Positions 10,106 to 20,028 of a DNA stretch of 64,000 bases are shown here, one piece after another; the stretch's first letter is position 1; each line of letters starts with the position of its first letter. Made by a program: the position numbers and the translations under genes. The stretch is from assembly GCF_026262505.1 (NCBI RefSeq), contig NC_067205.1, positions 1,240,001 through 1,304,000 of the forward strand, read 5' to 3'. Origin of the DNA: Trichomonas vaginalis G3. Taxonomy: Eukaryota > Parabasalia > Trichomonadida > Trichomonadidae. The notes below the pieces were generated by a model that did no database searches, had not been told where the DNA came from, and was given only the letters and a program-made list of their open reading frames with translations.

Positions 10106-13100
10106 TTAAATAAACGGCATACAACATCCATTTTCACAACATACAGCCTTAGTGTGTGCTCCTGTTAATGCAGTCTTACCGATTTAAGCGAGTCATTGAC
10201 CAGTTTTTAAGTTGTAAATTAATATTCTGACCATCAAATATCACTTTATCATTTATTATATCCAAATAATTTTTAGGTGTTAATTGTTTATTTTGTCGTA
10301 AACTAACTCCTTTCATTTTTGTGCAATCTTTTTAAAATCACTTCCATCAATTGAACCATTGAATGATGTATAACACTTGGGGCATAAAGCAACCATGTTA
10401 TCACCTTGTTTCTCAATTGCTAAACCCAATAACTTCTTCTCATGTGCTTTTTCTTCAGCTTTATTCTTTAATTTAGGTTTAAATTTCTCATCAAAACAAA
10501 AGAAATCAAAAGGTGCGAATTTGTAAATGTTTTTATCATAAAATTGTTTATCAGTAACAATTGCTTGAAATGCTTGAGTGTTAGGAAGATTTGGATCACC
10601 AGCGATTGCCCAATAAGATGAATCAGTATCACCTTCAATGAAATGAAAACGATTAACATTCATGCATTTATACATAAAATCATAAATGAAAACCAAATAC
10701 CAGTATTTAGCATTATCTAAAGTGAAGAATGCCTCTTGTAAACATGTATCACATCTATAAAATCTATCTTTAAGCATCACTTGATACGTATCTTCACCTA
10801 TTTCTCTTATGTTTTTAAACTTATTTGACATACATGCAACGCGTGCCTTCTGTGCATTCATTATTTTAGTCTTTGCGTAATTTTGTGTATTCATTGCATC
10901 GTAACCATATGATCCATTAAGTGAAATCTTGCAAAATAAACTTTTTCCTTTATTTCCTTCTAATTCAGCCTTTTGTCTTTCGTTCATAAATTTGTTCGCA
11001 AATTCATTAAAACAAGTGTTTTTAGTAAATGTTAAAATTGATTGAATGTCATCGATGATAAAATGAAAATTTGTCTATTAGATACCAAAGATAATAAGAA
11101 GAAAATGGTTGATATTGGTTGTGTGTTGATGCTAACTGAGTTAATTTTCTCTGTTTCTGGTCAACCGGTAAATTGTTTGATTTCATGTAATTATACATAA
11201 AACTGCCAATTGTTTTTTCATCTGTGATAATATCTAAGTTTCTTATTATCGGTAAAAAGTTTATGTAATCATTAATGTATTTTTCATCAATGTGACCCTT
11301 TACTTCAGCCACGAATAAAGTATTTTTCTTTCTAATAATTCCCAGTGCTTTTGCTTTCTTTGTTGCTGTATCACAAATGATAACACCATTCAATCTTCCC
11401 GGCATATACATTTTATGGTCAGTATATTGAATGAAATCATGAGGATTAGATGAAAATGATGAAGGATATAATGAATTAAAGTCAACTCCAACGAAATGAG
11501 TCATAATGTTGGTGGTGTCCTCATTTGATACAGTTTTAGTTTCTGGATTATATGAAAGTTTATTAATGTGTGTGATTCCTTTAAGATTTACTCTATGTTG
11601 AACATTTGATAAACCACCAGTAATTCCATTACGGAGAATGTGATAAGCTTCAACTGAATCTAAAGTCATTGGTAAATTATTTTTTAATGCATAATTTCTT
11701 AAATTGATTCTTAAACGTTGAACATCTTCATCTTTATTTGATTTTACGACATTGCAATAACAACACATTAACTGACAATTTTCTTTGGTATGTGGTTTTT
11801 CATTATCGATTCTATCCAATGTTGGTTTATTTACATATGTAAACGCTTTACCACACATTTTGCATTTAGATGAAAGGATTAAATCGTGATAGTATTGAAA
11901 ATCATCCGTTGAAACATATTTTTAGTATCTCTTTTCGCCTTTTCATCTTGTTTCTTATATGAATCAATTTTATATTTCCAATACTTTTTTGTTAATTCAA
12001 AACTTGATTCTATCTCTTCCTCAGGATATTTTTCATTAGGATTAAAGTCTTTATATGCTAAAGCGTAACGAATCATTGAAGCATTCGATGATAAAGAAAG
12101 ATTATGAAGCATGTCAATTTTATAAACAAATGTTTCTTCGATAATTTTATCAATTGGGTCAATCATAATTTCAACATCTTTATTGCAATAATGAATAAAA
12201 TATTCTAATCTATTCTCAAAATTTTTAGCATCATTGAGATATATTTGATAATCACTATCTGATATAGTTTCTTGAGTTAATGCTGAATAAAATGAATCTT
12301 TCGTGAATGGTTCCACTTTATATAATTCTTCTTCGTAATTCTCCCATGTGATGAATTGATAAGGGAAAAAGGATTTAACACGTGACTTATTGTTTCCGAA
12401 ATCTTGAGTGAATTGGTCTAATGTCCCACCCGCTATATAATTTCTGATGTCAATAAATCTTAATTCATATGGAACGTTTGTTTTCTTTACAATGATTTGC
12501 TTAAATTGTGAAGATGAACCCAGCATTGATTTTATTTTCCATTTTGCAGTGTTTAAATCACGAAGAATTAAATTTAAATCAAACTTTCCCGAATTAAAAC
12601 CTATGATATTCACTTTATTGAATTCCTCATCTAGAAGTTCTTTAAATGCTTCCTTCTGTTTTTCATTTAATGTTTGAGACAAAGTCCCCACCGTTTGGTC
12701 CGTTTGCGACTTCATTAATTCTTCATATTGTTCAATATTTGATTTAGCAACTAATGAACAGGTTGAAAATAAAAACTCAATCCAATCAGAAATAAAAGAA
12801 TCACTTGATGTTAAGCAAAAATTCCTCGTATATGTTTTATCATTTAATTTAACCATTGATGATACCATGAATGGTTTTAAGTAAGCGTTCAAAGTTGCAC
12901 ACTCAGAAAGTTGTAATTCTTCTTTAGTCTCTAATGTTTCGAAGTCAAAAGTAATATAATATCTTGTTGGTTTATAATATTCCTGCAAATTATGTGCTAA
13001 TAGCCATTGATATATCTTCTGTTTCGTGATATGTGGTGCATATGGTTGTTGTGTGTTTTGCAATTGAACGTCTTGAATTAATCTTCCATTATTTTCTTTA

Positions 13101-13579
13101 CATTTCTCACAATGTTTTAAAAATCTTCTTTGGTTTTTCCTTTCTGGATCATCACGGATAGAATATACTTCTTCTTTGCAAAAGGGGCAAACTTTATATC
13201 CTGTGAGTGCTTCAACGTCTGTTATTCTGTCAGCGTGAAGTTTTCCACATGGACTCTGTGTTAATAAAATATTTACTGTTTCAAATTCTGGATCTATCAT
13301 TATTGATTCCACTAATGGAAAGTCTACCTTGTTAATGTCTACGTCTTCTGGTTGAGGGTCACAATAATAAAAATCAATATTAACGTTTAACATTCTTGCT
13401 AACCTCTCACTTTCTGATGAAATGTCAAACCCTTCATATGCATCTATGGCTTCATTTAAATAACTTCTACGAGTTTTAGGATTAACACCATCAGGAATGT
13501 TATAGAAGCGTTTAAATAACCTTCTACCTTCGGCTCTTATTTGATTATCATTCATTTTAGCTGTTCCATTTTTGTTCAT
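10106..13579 (-). pseudogene. Polinton protein-primed DNA polymerase B with HNH-like insert
   Basis: The order is visible along the remnant: an N-terminal region with paired CxxC motifs; a DEDD exonuclease region with a DFETL string (near 12.9 kb); a zinc-binding HNH-like stretch with LDRIDN and CCYCN strings (near 11.7-11.86 kb); then the polymerase palm with DFNSLYPS (motif A), NGSYGYD (motif B) and GDTDS (motif C). Family B polymerases of Polintons replicate the element by protein priming. The HNH-like stretch between the exonuclease and palm is not a standard part. Broken, about three or four breaks. Part of the 3' end is duplicated in the left arm. Confidence 0.85.
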
Positions 13580-13618
13580 TTATGTAAGAATAAAAAATTA
13601 AAAAATAAAGTTTATTTT

Positions 13619-14725
13619 TTAAAGCCCATAAAATGAATTAAGAACACATAAATTTTTATCATCTGCGACGTGACGAATACATTTTAATTTACTCAAGAAT
13701 GTGTACCCTGATACATTAAATCTAATTCCTGTCTTATTTAATTTCACAACTTTGAAAAGGAATGTATGAATAGCTATAAAATGATGAGATGATGTTTTAT
13801 GGGTTGCTTCCATTTTTTCTGAAATAAATGAATAAATATAATGTTTATAAGTTTTCATATCTTTTATGTTCTTAATAACGAATGGTATAGACCTTTCCAC
13901 TTCATCTTCCTTCGGTGCTGTTCTTTCATATGAAACATTATTGGTATCTTCAATAATGAAACCACAATCACACAAAATTTTATAGGTTCCAATGGTTTCT
14001 TTTGATATTTTATCTAATAAATCAAAAACTTTATCAACACCTGTGCATTTATTTAAATAATAATTTGTGTAAATATCATGGTCTTCTTTCTTAATCGTAT
14101 TTGTTGCATATGTTACGTTTTTAAGAGCTTTTTTGAATTTCTCAGAATCTAAAGGTGGTGAAAGTAATATACATGGATAATCTCCATCGTCAATAAACTG
14201 AAGCTTATGTTTATGAATAAATTTTGTGCCTTCTTCTGAAAGTGTTTCGTCAATATCACCATCTAATAAATTTTTAGTAGATTCCAAAAAGTAATTTTTA
14301 TATCTTTCTTCATGAGATTTCTGAACTGCTGATTCTGAAGCTGGGATATTCATTAAACCCTCTACTTCATTTTCATTATATTTTTCAACTTCTCTTAATT
14401 CCTTAATTTTTTCATCTATTTCATCTCTTATTTTTTCCAGTCTTTCAATTTCATCGTATTCATCATCTTTAATTCGTTCTTCATAATATTCAGGGAAAAC
14501 ATCAGGTTCTTTAGGTTTTTCTTTTTTAGATGTGGGATATAAGAAATTTATAACATCATCTTTATTCATTTTTCCATCATAATCAAACTCATTTAAAAAC
14601 TCCGCGAATTTTTGACAATTTCTAAAATAATATTTATCAACCTCATAACCTGCCTCCTCTAATATATCCTTTATTTCCTCATTTGTGAATCCTAATTTTT
14701 TAACGTCGTTAGTCTTGACACTCAT
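13619..14725 (-). CDS. unknown Polinton 1 protein, 368 aa
   Basis: Open frame just upstream of PolB, on the same strand and 39 bases away. The ATG at 14725 (MSVKTNDVKKLG) is preferred to the earlier non-ATG start because it follows the usual A/T-rich leader. It has an acidic, lysine/glutamate-rich, probably coiled-coil region at about residues 85-135 and a more globular C-terminal half with a cysteine pair (ILCDCGF). I do not recognise the family. The position next to PolB suggests a replication role such as terminal protein or PolB partner, but this is inference only. Confidence 0.55.
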   Translation of the reverse strand: MSVKTNDVKKLGFTNEEIKDILEEAGYEVDKYYFRNCQKFAEFLNEFDYDGKMNKDDVINFLYPTSKKEKPKEPDVFPEYYEERIKDDEYDEIERLEKIRDEIDEKIKELREVEKYNENEVEGLMNIPASESAVQKSHEERYKNYFLESTKNLLDGDIDETLSEEGTKFIHKHKLQFIDDGDYPCILLSPPLDSEKFKKALKNVTYATNTIKKEDHDIYTNYYLNKCTGVDKVFDLLDKISKETIGTYKILCDCGFIIEDTNNVSYERTAPKEDEVERSIPFVIKNIKDMKTYKHYIYSFISEKMEATHKTSSHHFIAIHTFLFKVVKLNKTGIRFNVSGYTFLSKLKCIRHVADDKNLCVLNSFYGL

Positions 14726-15011
14726 TTCATACAAAATAAAAATAAATTTTCATAAATGTAAGACATGAATTTTTAAAGTTTATTTTTTAAAAAAATTATT
14801 TTTTATTTCATTATGTATGGGCTGAGTGTAAATGTCTTACAATTTTGAAAATTTTTTAAATCTTGATTTATTCAAAAACGTAAGAATAAAAACCGTAAGA
14901 ATCATACATTTTTTACTTCATATGTTAAAATAAATGATACAAAATCGTTCTATATTGTATGAATTCTTACGTTTACAAAAAAAGTCACACAACCCTTCAA
15001 CATATACTACT
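14726..15011. other. terminal non-coding region of Polinton 1
   Basis: AT-rich DNA with repeated GTAAGA/TCTTAC strings in both orientations (for example near 14757, 14835, 14888 and 14969), ending ATATACTACT at 15011. It is probably the inner part of the terminal inverted repeat, but the partner lies outside the window. Confidence 0.55.
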
Positions 15012-15667
15012 ATACTGATATAAAATAAAAATCTTTATTATTTATTTAACCTTTATTGTTTCATTAAACTTCATTTATTTTATATTATAGTTTTATTCTT
15101 TTAGCTACTTGTAAAATAATCTAATTTTATATCATCATTTTACCGGATTATTCTTCAGTGCATCGATTGTGTATCTAAAATAATATCATTATCCTTATTC
15201 TGTTTTTTCCAAAATTCTTTTAAATATCTTTTTTGGTTAGATTACTTTATACTTTTTACTTTTATTTTTTAATTTCAAAAAAAATTTGGTGATTGTTCTA
15301 TTCTGTTACAATGTGCTAGGGTTGTTAGATTCCCGACGATAGGTGTCTTGGAAGATTTGCCTGGTGTCATCATAGTGTCTTTAAATCAAAAATTTTATTT
15401 TGGAGTTAGTTTTATTGATTTTTCAATAAAAAACATTTCTAAAACAAGAAAATAAAACGATAAAATATTTATATTTTATATAAGGATCTTATATATTTAA
15501 AATAAATATCATTTTATTTTTTTCATTGGTGTCTGTCAAACCATAATACACTATTCAAAAATTCAATGTGTCTTGCGGTTTCAAAAGACACCTTCAAATT
15601 GAACGATAGCACAGACACTATTGAATTTTACCCATTGTATTTAGTTTTTACCCTTTTTATTTTTAAG

Positions 15668-16512
15668 TGTTGTGCATGAAAATTCGGTTCACTTCATTTC
15701 TGGCAAAAAGTGACAAGTTTACATGACAAAAATAGTTTACATGGCAAAAATATATAGGGTATTTTTTTTTAAAAGTAGTTATCTTTATATATAAAAATAA
15801 AACTTTTGATATATTTGAGTAAATGATTTATTAATTTATTTATTTATTTTTTTTAAATCAAATCATATAAATATATATATATATATAATAGTGAAATAGA
15901 ACAAGAGATAATTATTGATGATTAAATTGTAGACGAGGATAAAAGTTTAGATAAATTAATAAAATTAGTGTGGAATCAGACAAATTTCGGGTTGTTTGGG
16001 AAGGAATTGTTGGCTATGATGTACTGATTCATGATCAGTACATCATAGCCAACAATTCCTTATACAAAGTTCAAAAACTTGGGTGCAATCAGAACTGATT
16101 GCACCTAAGTTTTTGAACTTTCTCGAGGGAATGAAAGGGTAAGAGGTATACATTATGAATATATACCTCTTACCCTTCCATTCCCTCTCTGACAGCGGGA
16201 AACTTTGTCTGAATGTTAAACTATTCAGACAAATTTCGGGTTGTTTGGGAAGGAATTGTTGGCTATGATGTACTGATTCATGATCAGTACATCATAGCCA
16301 ACAATTCCTTATATAAAGTTCAAAAACTTGGGTGCAATCAGTTCTGATTTTCATTTGGCAGATCCACTTCTTGTCTTTCCATTTTTTTTGAATCAATTTA
16401 TACAAATAAACTTATAAAACACAAAATTATTATTTTATAATATAATTCTTAGATAATACATCCGATATGTAAAGTGTCAAAAATGAATTGAACCGAATTT
16501 TCATGCATTACA
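15668..16512. mobile_element. hairpin-array element P1
   Basis: 845-bp insertion in hAT copy 1; the empty site is seen at about 26,690 in hAT copy 2. Terminal inverted repeats of about 24 bp start TGTTGTGCATGAAAATTCGG and end in CATGCATTACA. It is flanked by a 15-bp direct repeat, CTTTTTATTTTTAAG (15653-15667 and 16513-16527). It contains the hairpin array 16001-16345 and no gene. Its ends are similar to those of P2. Confidence 0.85.
16001..16345. repeat. array of long hairpins in P1
   Basis: Back-to-back palindromes: 16001-16061 (28-bp stem, 5-base loop), 16066-16121 (about 26 bp, one mismatch), 16125-16187 (26 bp, one mismatch) and 16195-16240 (imperfect; 11 bp perfect near the loop). The first type then recurs at 16250-16310 and the second begins again at 16316. 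The unit is about 249 bp. Between 15977 and 16340 there is therefore a direct repeat of hairpin units, not only inverted ones. Confidence 0.92.
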
Positions 16513-16882
16513 CTTTTTATTTTTAAGAATTAATGACTGAAACAGCCGTTTTGCTATGACCTCAATCACTTTTATTAAGGGTTTCGTTTTGCGAAAAAAA
16601 CGTACAATACGCAATTTCGCTAAAAAACATTTAGCTAGCAATTTCGACCTTTGACTCCACTCAAGACGTCACTTTTTTAATTTTGCGGTATCATATTTTT
16701 GGAAAATCTTTATGAATATTATATAAAAAGTCTCTTTAATATCTATATTTCATATTTTTATCGATTTTTAAAGTTTTTGCGAAAAGTATTCAATTATTTT
16801 TGCTATTTGGTCGGGTAAATGTCAGATTTGCGACATTTTCTGATATGATATTCAGGTTCTACGTTGATAATAATGCTTATAG

Positions 16883-17831
16883 TGTTGCATGCTAAGATCA
16901 GTCATAATGTAAACCTCTCAATTTTATTGTCGTGGGAAGTATCTCAATTCCTTCAAAAAAATTGAAAAACTATTTAATTTTAAAAATATAATACTTTTAA
17001 TTAGTTAATTAATTGGAGATATTTTTAAAAAATCACTTTTGATAATACTTTTGAGAACTTTAATTCAAAAAATATATTCAAAAATATCCAGGATATCAAA
17101 AGGGAATTGTTCCTTATGAGGTATATAGTTATGATGTATACCTCATAAGGAACAATTCCCTCCTTAAAACGAGAAAACTTGTTCGAAATTGTTTATCATT
17201 TCGAACAAGTTTTCTCGTTTTTAATAAGAAACTAAAGGCTATGAGGCATTGATTATATATATTAGTGCCTCACAGCCTTTAGTTTCTAATAGATAGCTGG
17301 GAAACTTTCTCCAAATGATAAGTTATTCAGAGAAAGTTTCCCAGCTATCAAGAGGGAATTGTTCCTTATGAGGTATATAGTTATGATGTATACCTCATAA
17401 GGAACAATTCCCTCCTTAAAATCGTAGACATTTTTATACTTATTAATCAACCATTCAAAAATCATTCCTCTGAAAAGTTATTTTATTAAAAATTTAGAAT
17501 TTTAATAAATATAGAGTTTCAATTTCATACAATACCTATATATTTTCAATAATGGAATTTGAAAACCATTCTCAAAAGTTCTCAGAAAACCTTTTTTTCA
17601 TTAATTTTAAGAAATCTGAGTATTAAATTAAGTGATAAATTCGTTTGACACTACTTTAATTTTTAAATTCAAAAAATTATATGTGCTTCTTAAAATGACT
17701 CAAAAAATTTTATTATAAAATAATATATAATATTAAAAATCCCACAACATTTTTTTACTTTACATAATCGTACTTCCTCGACGATTAATTTCCACTCAAT
17801 TTCTATCATTGACCGAACTTAGCATGCAACA
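16883..17831. mobile_element. hairpin-array element P2
   Basis: 949-bp insertion in the Mutator-like element; the copy at 45522-46573 has the empty site. Terminal inverted repeats of 22 bp start TGTTGCATGCTAAG and end CTTAGCATGCAACA. The target duplication is ATAG (16879-16882 and 17832-17835). It contains the hairpin array 17101-17414 and no gene. It is related to P1 by its ends and by the hairpins inside. Confidence 0.86.
17101..17414. repeat. array of five long hairpins in P2
   Basis: Palindromes at 17101-17162, 17166-17221, 17227-17287, 17292-17349 and 17352-17414, with stems of about 23-27 bp, loops of about 7-14 bases and only a few bases between units. The fifth is the same as the first, so the repeat period is about 252 bp with four hairpin types per period. 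Confidence 0.93.
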
Positions 17832-19718
17832 ATAGAACCCTTTTGCTATTGTGTCAAAATTGCGAAACCGATAGCAAAAATATCTCGCAATATCAAAATT
17901 GAGATATTGAGTGAATTCTGCATTATAGAGATTAAAAATCTGATTTGTGAAAACATCTCATCAGTTTCTAGCTAATTCAAAAATCTTTACTATCTTATTC
18001 GATTAAAATGAAAAGGGAATAGTTTCATTATGCTTTAAATGACAGCCTTATAATATAATCATAGTTTTCGCTCAATATGCAGCATTTTTTTTTCGAAATC
18101 TATGGTCAATATCCTAAATACTGATTGCTTTGCATTCATATCTCTTACATTTTCTATACCCACATCACTATTCATTGCTATTCCTATCTTTTTCATTTTT
18201 GTTTGTTTCTCATAATTTCTCAAAAAACACGATAACTTGATATTTGTAAATATCATACTTTATAACGTAAATAAGAACTTGACCTATTAAGAAAAGCAGT
18301 AATGAAAAGAAAATTTGAAATTCATAAAAATTACAAGTTTCTGATGACAATTAGCTTAATTAAACCAGGTACAAGATTATATAATTGTATTTTCTATCCA
18401 ATTATCCATATAATATCTTATCCAGAAAAAATAACTTGATCAATACCAAATGATTTTTTAACTAGTAAATAAAGTATTTTCTTTACACACACATTGTATA
18501 TCATAGTTTTTTCTTTGGTTTCGCAAAACATCCAAAAACAAATATGCTATAAAAGTGACAATTTTAGCAAAACGAAACCCTTACTTTTATTTATTATTTT
18601 AAATATTATTTAATTTTATTATTTGAATAGGCCAACTTATATTTGAGAAGCTCAATTTGAGACCACTTAATACATTGAAATATCATAAATATTGAAATAT
18701 TAAAAAGTGTATTTCAAAATATTGAAATTATAAAAATTTATAATACTGAAATTGAGACAAATTAATAAATTCAATGTGTTTTTTTTTGAAATAACTCTCA
18801 AATATTATTTTTTTGTTTATTTAATGATGAATAAATATGATTGCTTTAGTCAATCATAAAAACTAATTTAAGTTTAAAATAATGAAAGGATAATTTGATC
18901 GTTTTTTAAAATACAATTATTTTTGATGATTTGCAAGAATCTTTGAAAAGAATATAATATAGGTTCTATTTTTGTAAAATTTATCCAAATCATGTATTAC
19001 ATAAATTACGATTAAAACGATGAAAGAACCAAAAAGTGTGTTTTGTGTTTTGTTGTTGCGTGTTGGATGCGGGATCCTGTTATTTCCGAAATCGACAAAA
19101 AATTTGGAAATTTAATTTCCGAAATCGAAATTATATTAATGTTTTTAATATTCTTATATCAAAAGGATTAAAGTTCATTAAGAGAAAAACAATTCTTCTT
19201 CTTCAATCTATTGGCGCATTTATTTCTACACGCCAATAAGGAAGGGAAAATTATAAGACACTATGGTGTCTTCAAAACGCTAATTTTTGATATTTTTAAC
19301 AACCCTACAATGTGCATTATCATATTCTAATGAATTATTCATTACATACATTTAAAAAAACTTGTTAAAAATGAAATTAAAAAATTATGTTTATTATTAC
19401 GCTGTGAATGTGTCAACAGCGGTCATGCCTGTATCTGTATCCCATATTTGCCACAACCTTTCTGTATCTGCATTTGTGTATTTCGGTTTCAGCTGATACA
19501 TTTGATTTGGCGTGTAATTTGTTCCAGTTAATGGATTAATTGGGAGATCTTCATGCGGTGTGTTATTATTGTACTCCCAAATAAAGGCAGGAATAGCCTG
19601 AATGCTTTGGCAGCGCTCCAATGTCGGCCAGAATCTCTCAATCTTCCCATTTTGGCAGGGAGAATGAGAGTCTGTATGCCGCCATTGGGCGCCCCAAAGA
19701 TCAAGTAGATCTTGAAAG

Positions 19719-20028
19719 AAATAGAAATGCACTTTTATGCTGGATGGCAGAAAACTGGGAGCTTATTGAACCGAGGATTGGAGATATATTCCTGTTGCTT
19801 GATAAGAGTAACGACGAATATTCAGCTAACAACCAGGATGATGAAATCGAATATGATTCATCCCCAGAAATTAAAGATGAGGAGCCATCTCCTATAGAAA
19901 CTAAGAAGGTAATAATTCCTCGTATAGATGAATTTATTTATTCAGTGGGTCCTACAGCAGGTTTTATTTTAGCAGATCTTTTGAATCCGGATCCTTCAGA
20001 TATTTTACAACTTCTTAATTTTCATTAA
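19719..20028 (+). pseudogene. C-terminal end of a host gene, cut by the integrase transposon
   Basis: The residues RNRNALLCWMAENWE and the end DPSDILQLLNFH match the C-terminal half of the 153-aa protein at 46753-47214 (RNRNALLCWFSENWE ... DPSNLSHLLNWH). This copy has a longer acidic middle. The N-terminal half is absent because transposon copy C abuts at 19718. The open frame runs back into antisense integrase DNA to an ATG at 19621, giving a chimeric 135-codon frame. Function of the family unknown. Confidence 0.72.

Larger units (their letters stand above)
6735..10873 (-). repeat. right arm of the large inverted repeat in Polinton 1
   Basis: Reverse complement of 1-4146 with small differences. 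Beyond 10873 the unique part of PolB and the 371-aa gene continue to the right terminus at 15011, because the matching left stretch lies outside the window. Confidence 0.93.
1..15011. mobile_element. Polinton/Maverick 1 (right part; left end outside the window)
   Basis: Polinton (Maverick) family element with protein-primed type B DNA polymerase, retroviral-type integrase, GIY-YIG-type protein and a primase-helicase. No capsid gene is visible in the part shown. The right terminus is placed at 15011 because from 15012 the sequence matches the interior of the integrase transposon seen at 44.3-44.7 kb and 56.2-56.5 kb. The terminus read inward (AGTAGTATATG) resembles the start of Polinton 2 (AGTTAGTATAC), and AG...CT ends are usual for the family. 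Arms 1-4146 and 6735-10873 are inverted copies of each other. The element is a fossil with roughly ten breaks across its genes. A few parts look whole, and arm-to-arm divergence is low, so it is fairly young. Confidence 0.88.
16577..18582. mobile_element. Mutator-like (MULE) non-autonomous element, copy 1
   Basis: Ends are AAGGGTTTCGTTTTGC and GCAAAACGAAACCCTT, flanked by the 9-bp duplication ACTTTTATT (16568-16576 and 18583-18591). hAT copy 2 has the unoccupied site near 26,740. A 9-bp duplication is typical of the Mutator superfamily, but no transposase is present, so the family call is by size of duplication only. It is 2006 bp long including P2; a 1052-bp relative without that insertion is at 45522-46573. 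Confidence 0.85.
15317..19307. mobile_element. hAT-like non-autonomous transposon, copy 1 (with nested insertions)
   Basis: Ends are TAGGGTTGTTA and TAACAACCCTA. The flanks are an 8-bp direct duplication, CAATGTGC (15309-15316 and 19308-19315), and the uninterrupted sequence is present in copies A and B of the host transposon. The 8-bp duplication and YAGGG-type ends fit the hAT superfamily. The clean copy at 26347-27460 is 1114 bp; this one is longer because of nested elements. No transposase is present; the 67-codon frame at 19036-19239 (repeated at 27189) is not a convincing gene. Confidence 0.87.
15012..19718 (-). mobile_element. integrase-type DNA transposon, copy C (truncated, invaded)
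   Basis: 15012-15316 and 19308-19718 match copies A and B and together make the 3' half of the element on the minus strand, including the C-terminal third of the integrase (19408-19718). The left side is cut by Polinton 1. The right side ends abruptly inside the integrase gene at a host gene, so the 5' half and that terminal repeat are missing. The middle is filled by a hAT-like element. Confidence 0.88.

Noticed and set aside
16001-17414. CRISPR array
   Set aside because: Repeats are different palindromes with almost no spacers, and there are no cas genes. The layout is hairpin arrays inside small transposons.
18059-18256. 65-codon frame, also at 45847-46044
   Set aside because: It is identical only because the Mutator-like element is present twice. 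Low-complexity composition and no support as a gene.
19036-19239. 67-codon frame, also at 27189-27392
   Set aside because: Duplicated with the hAT-like element. No transposase or known domain, so it is not evidence of coding.
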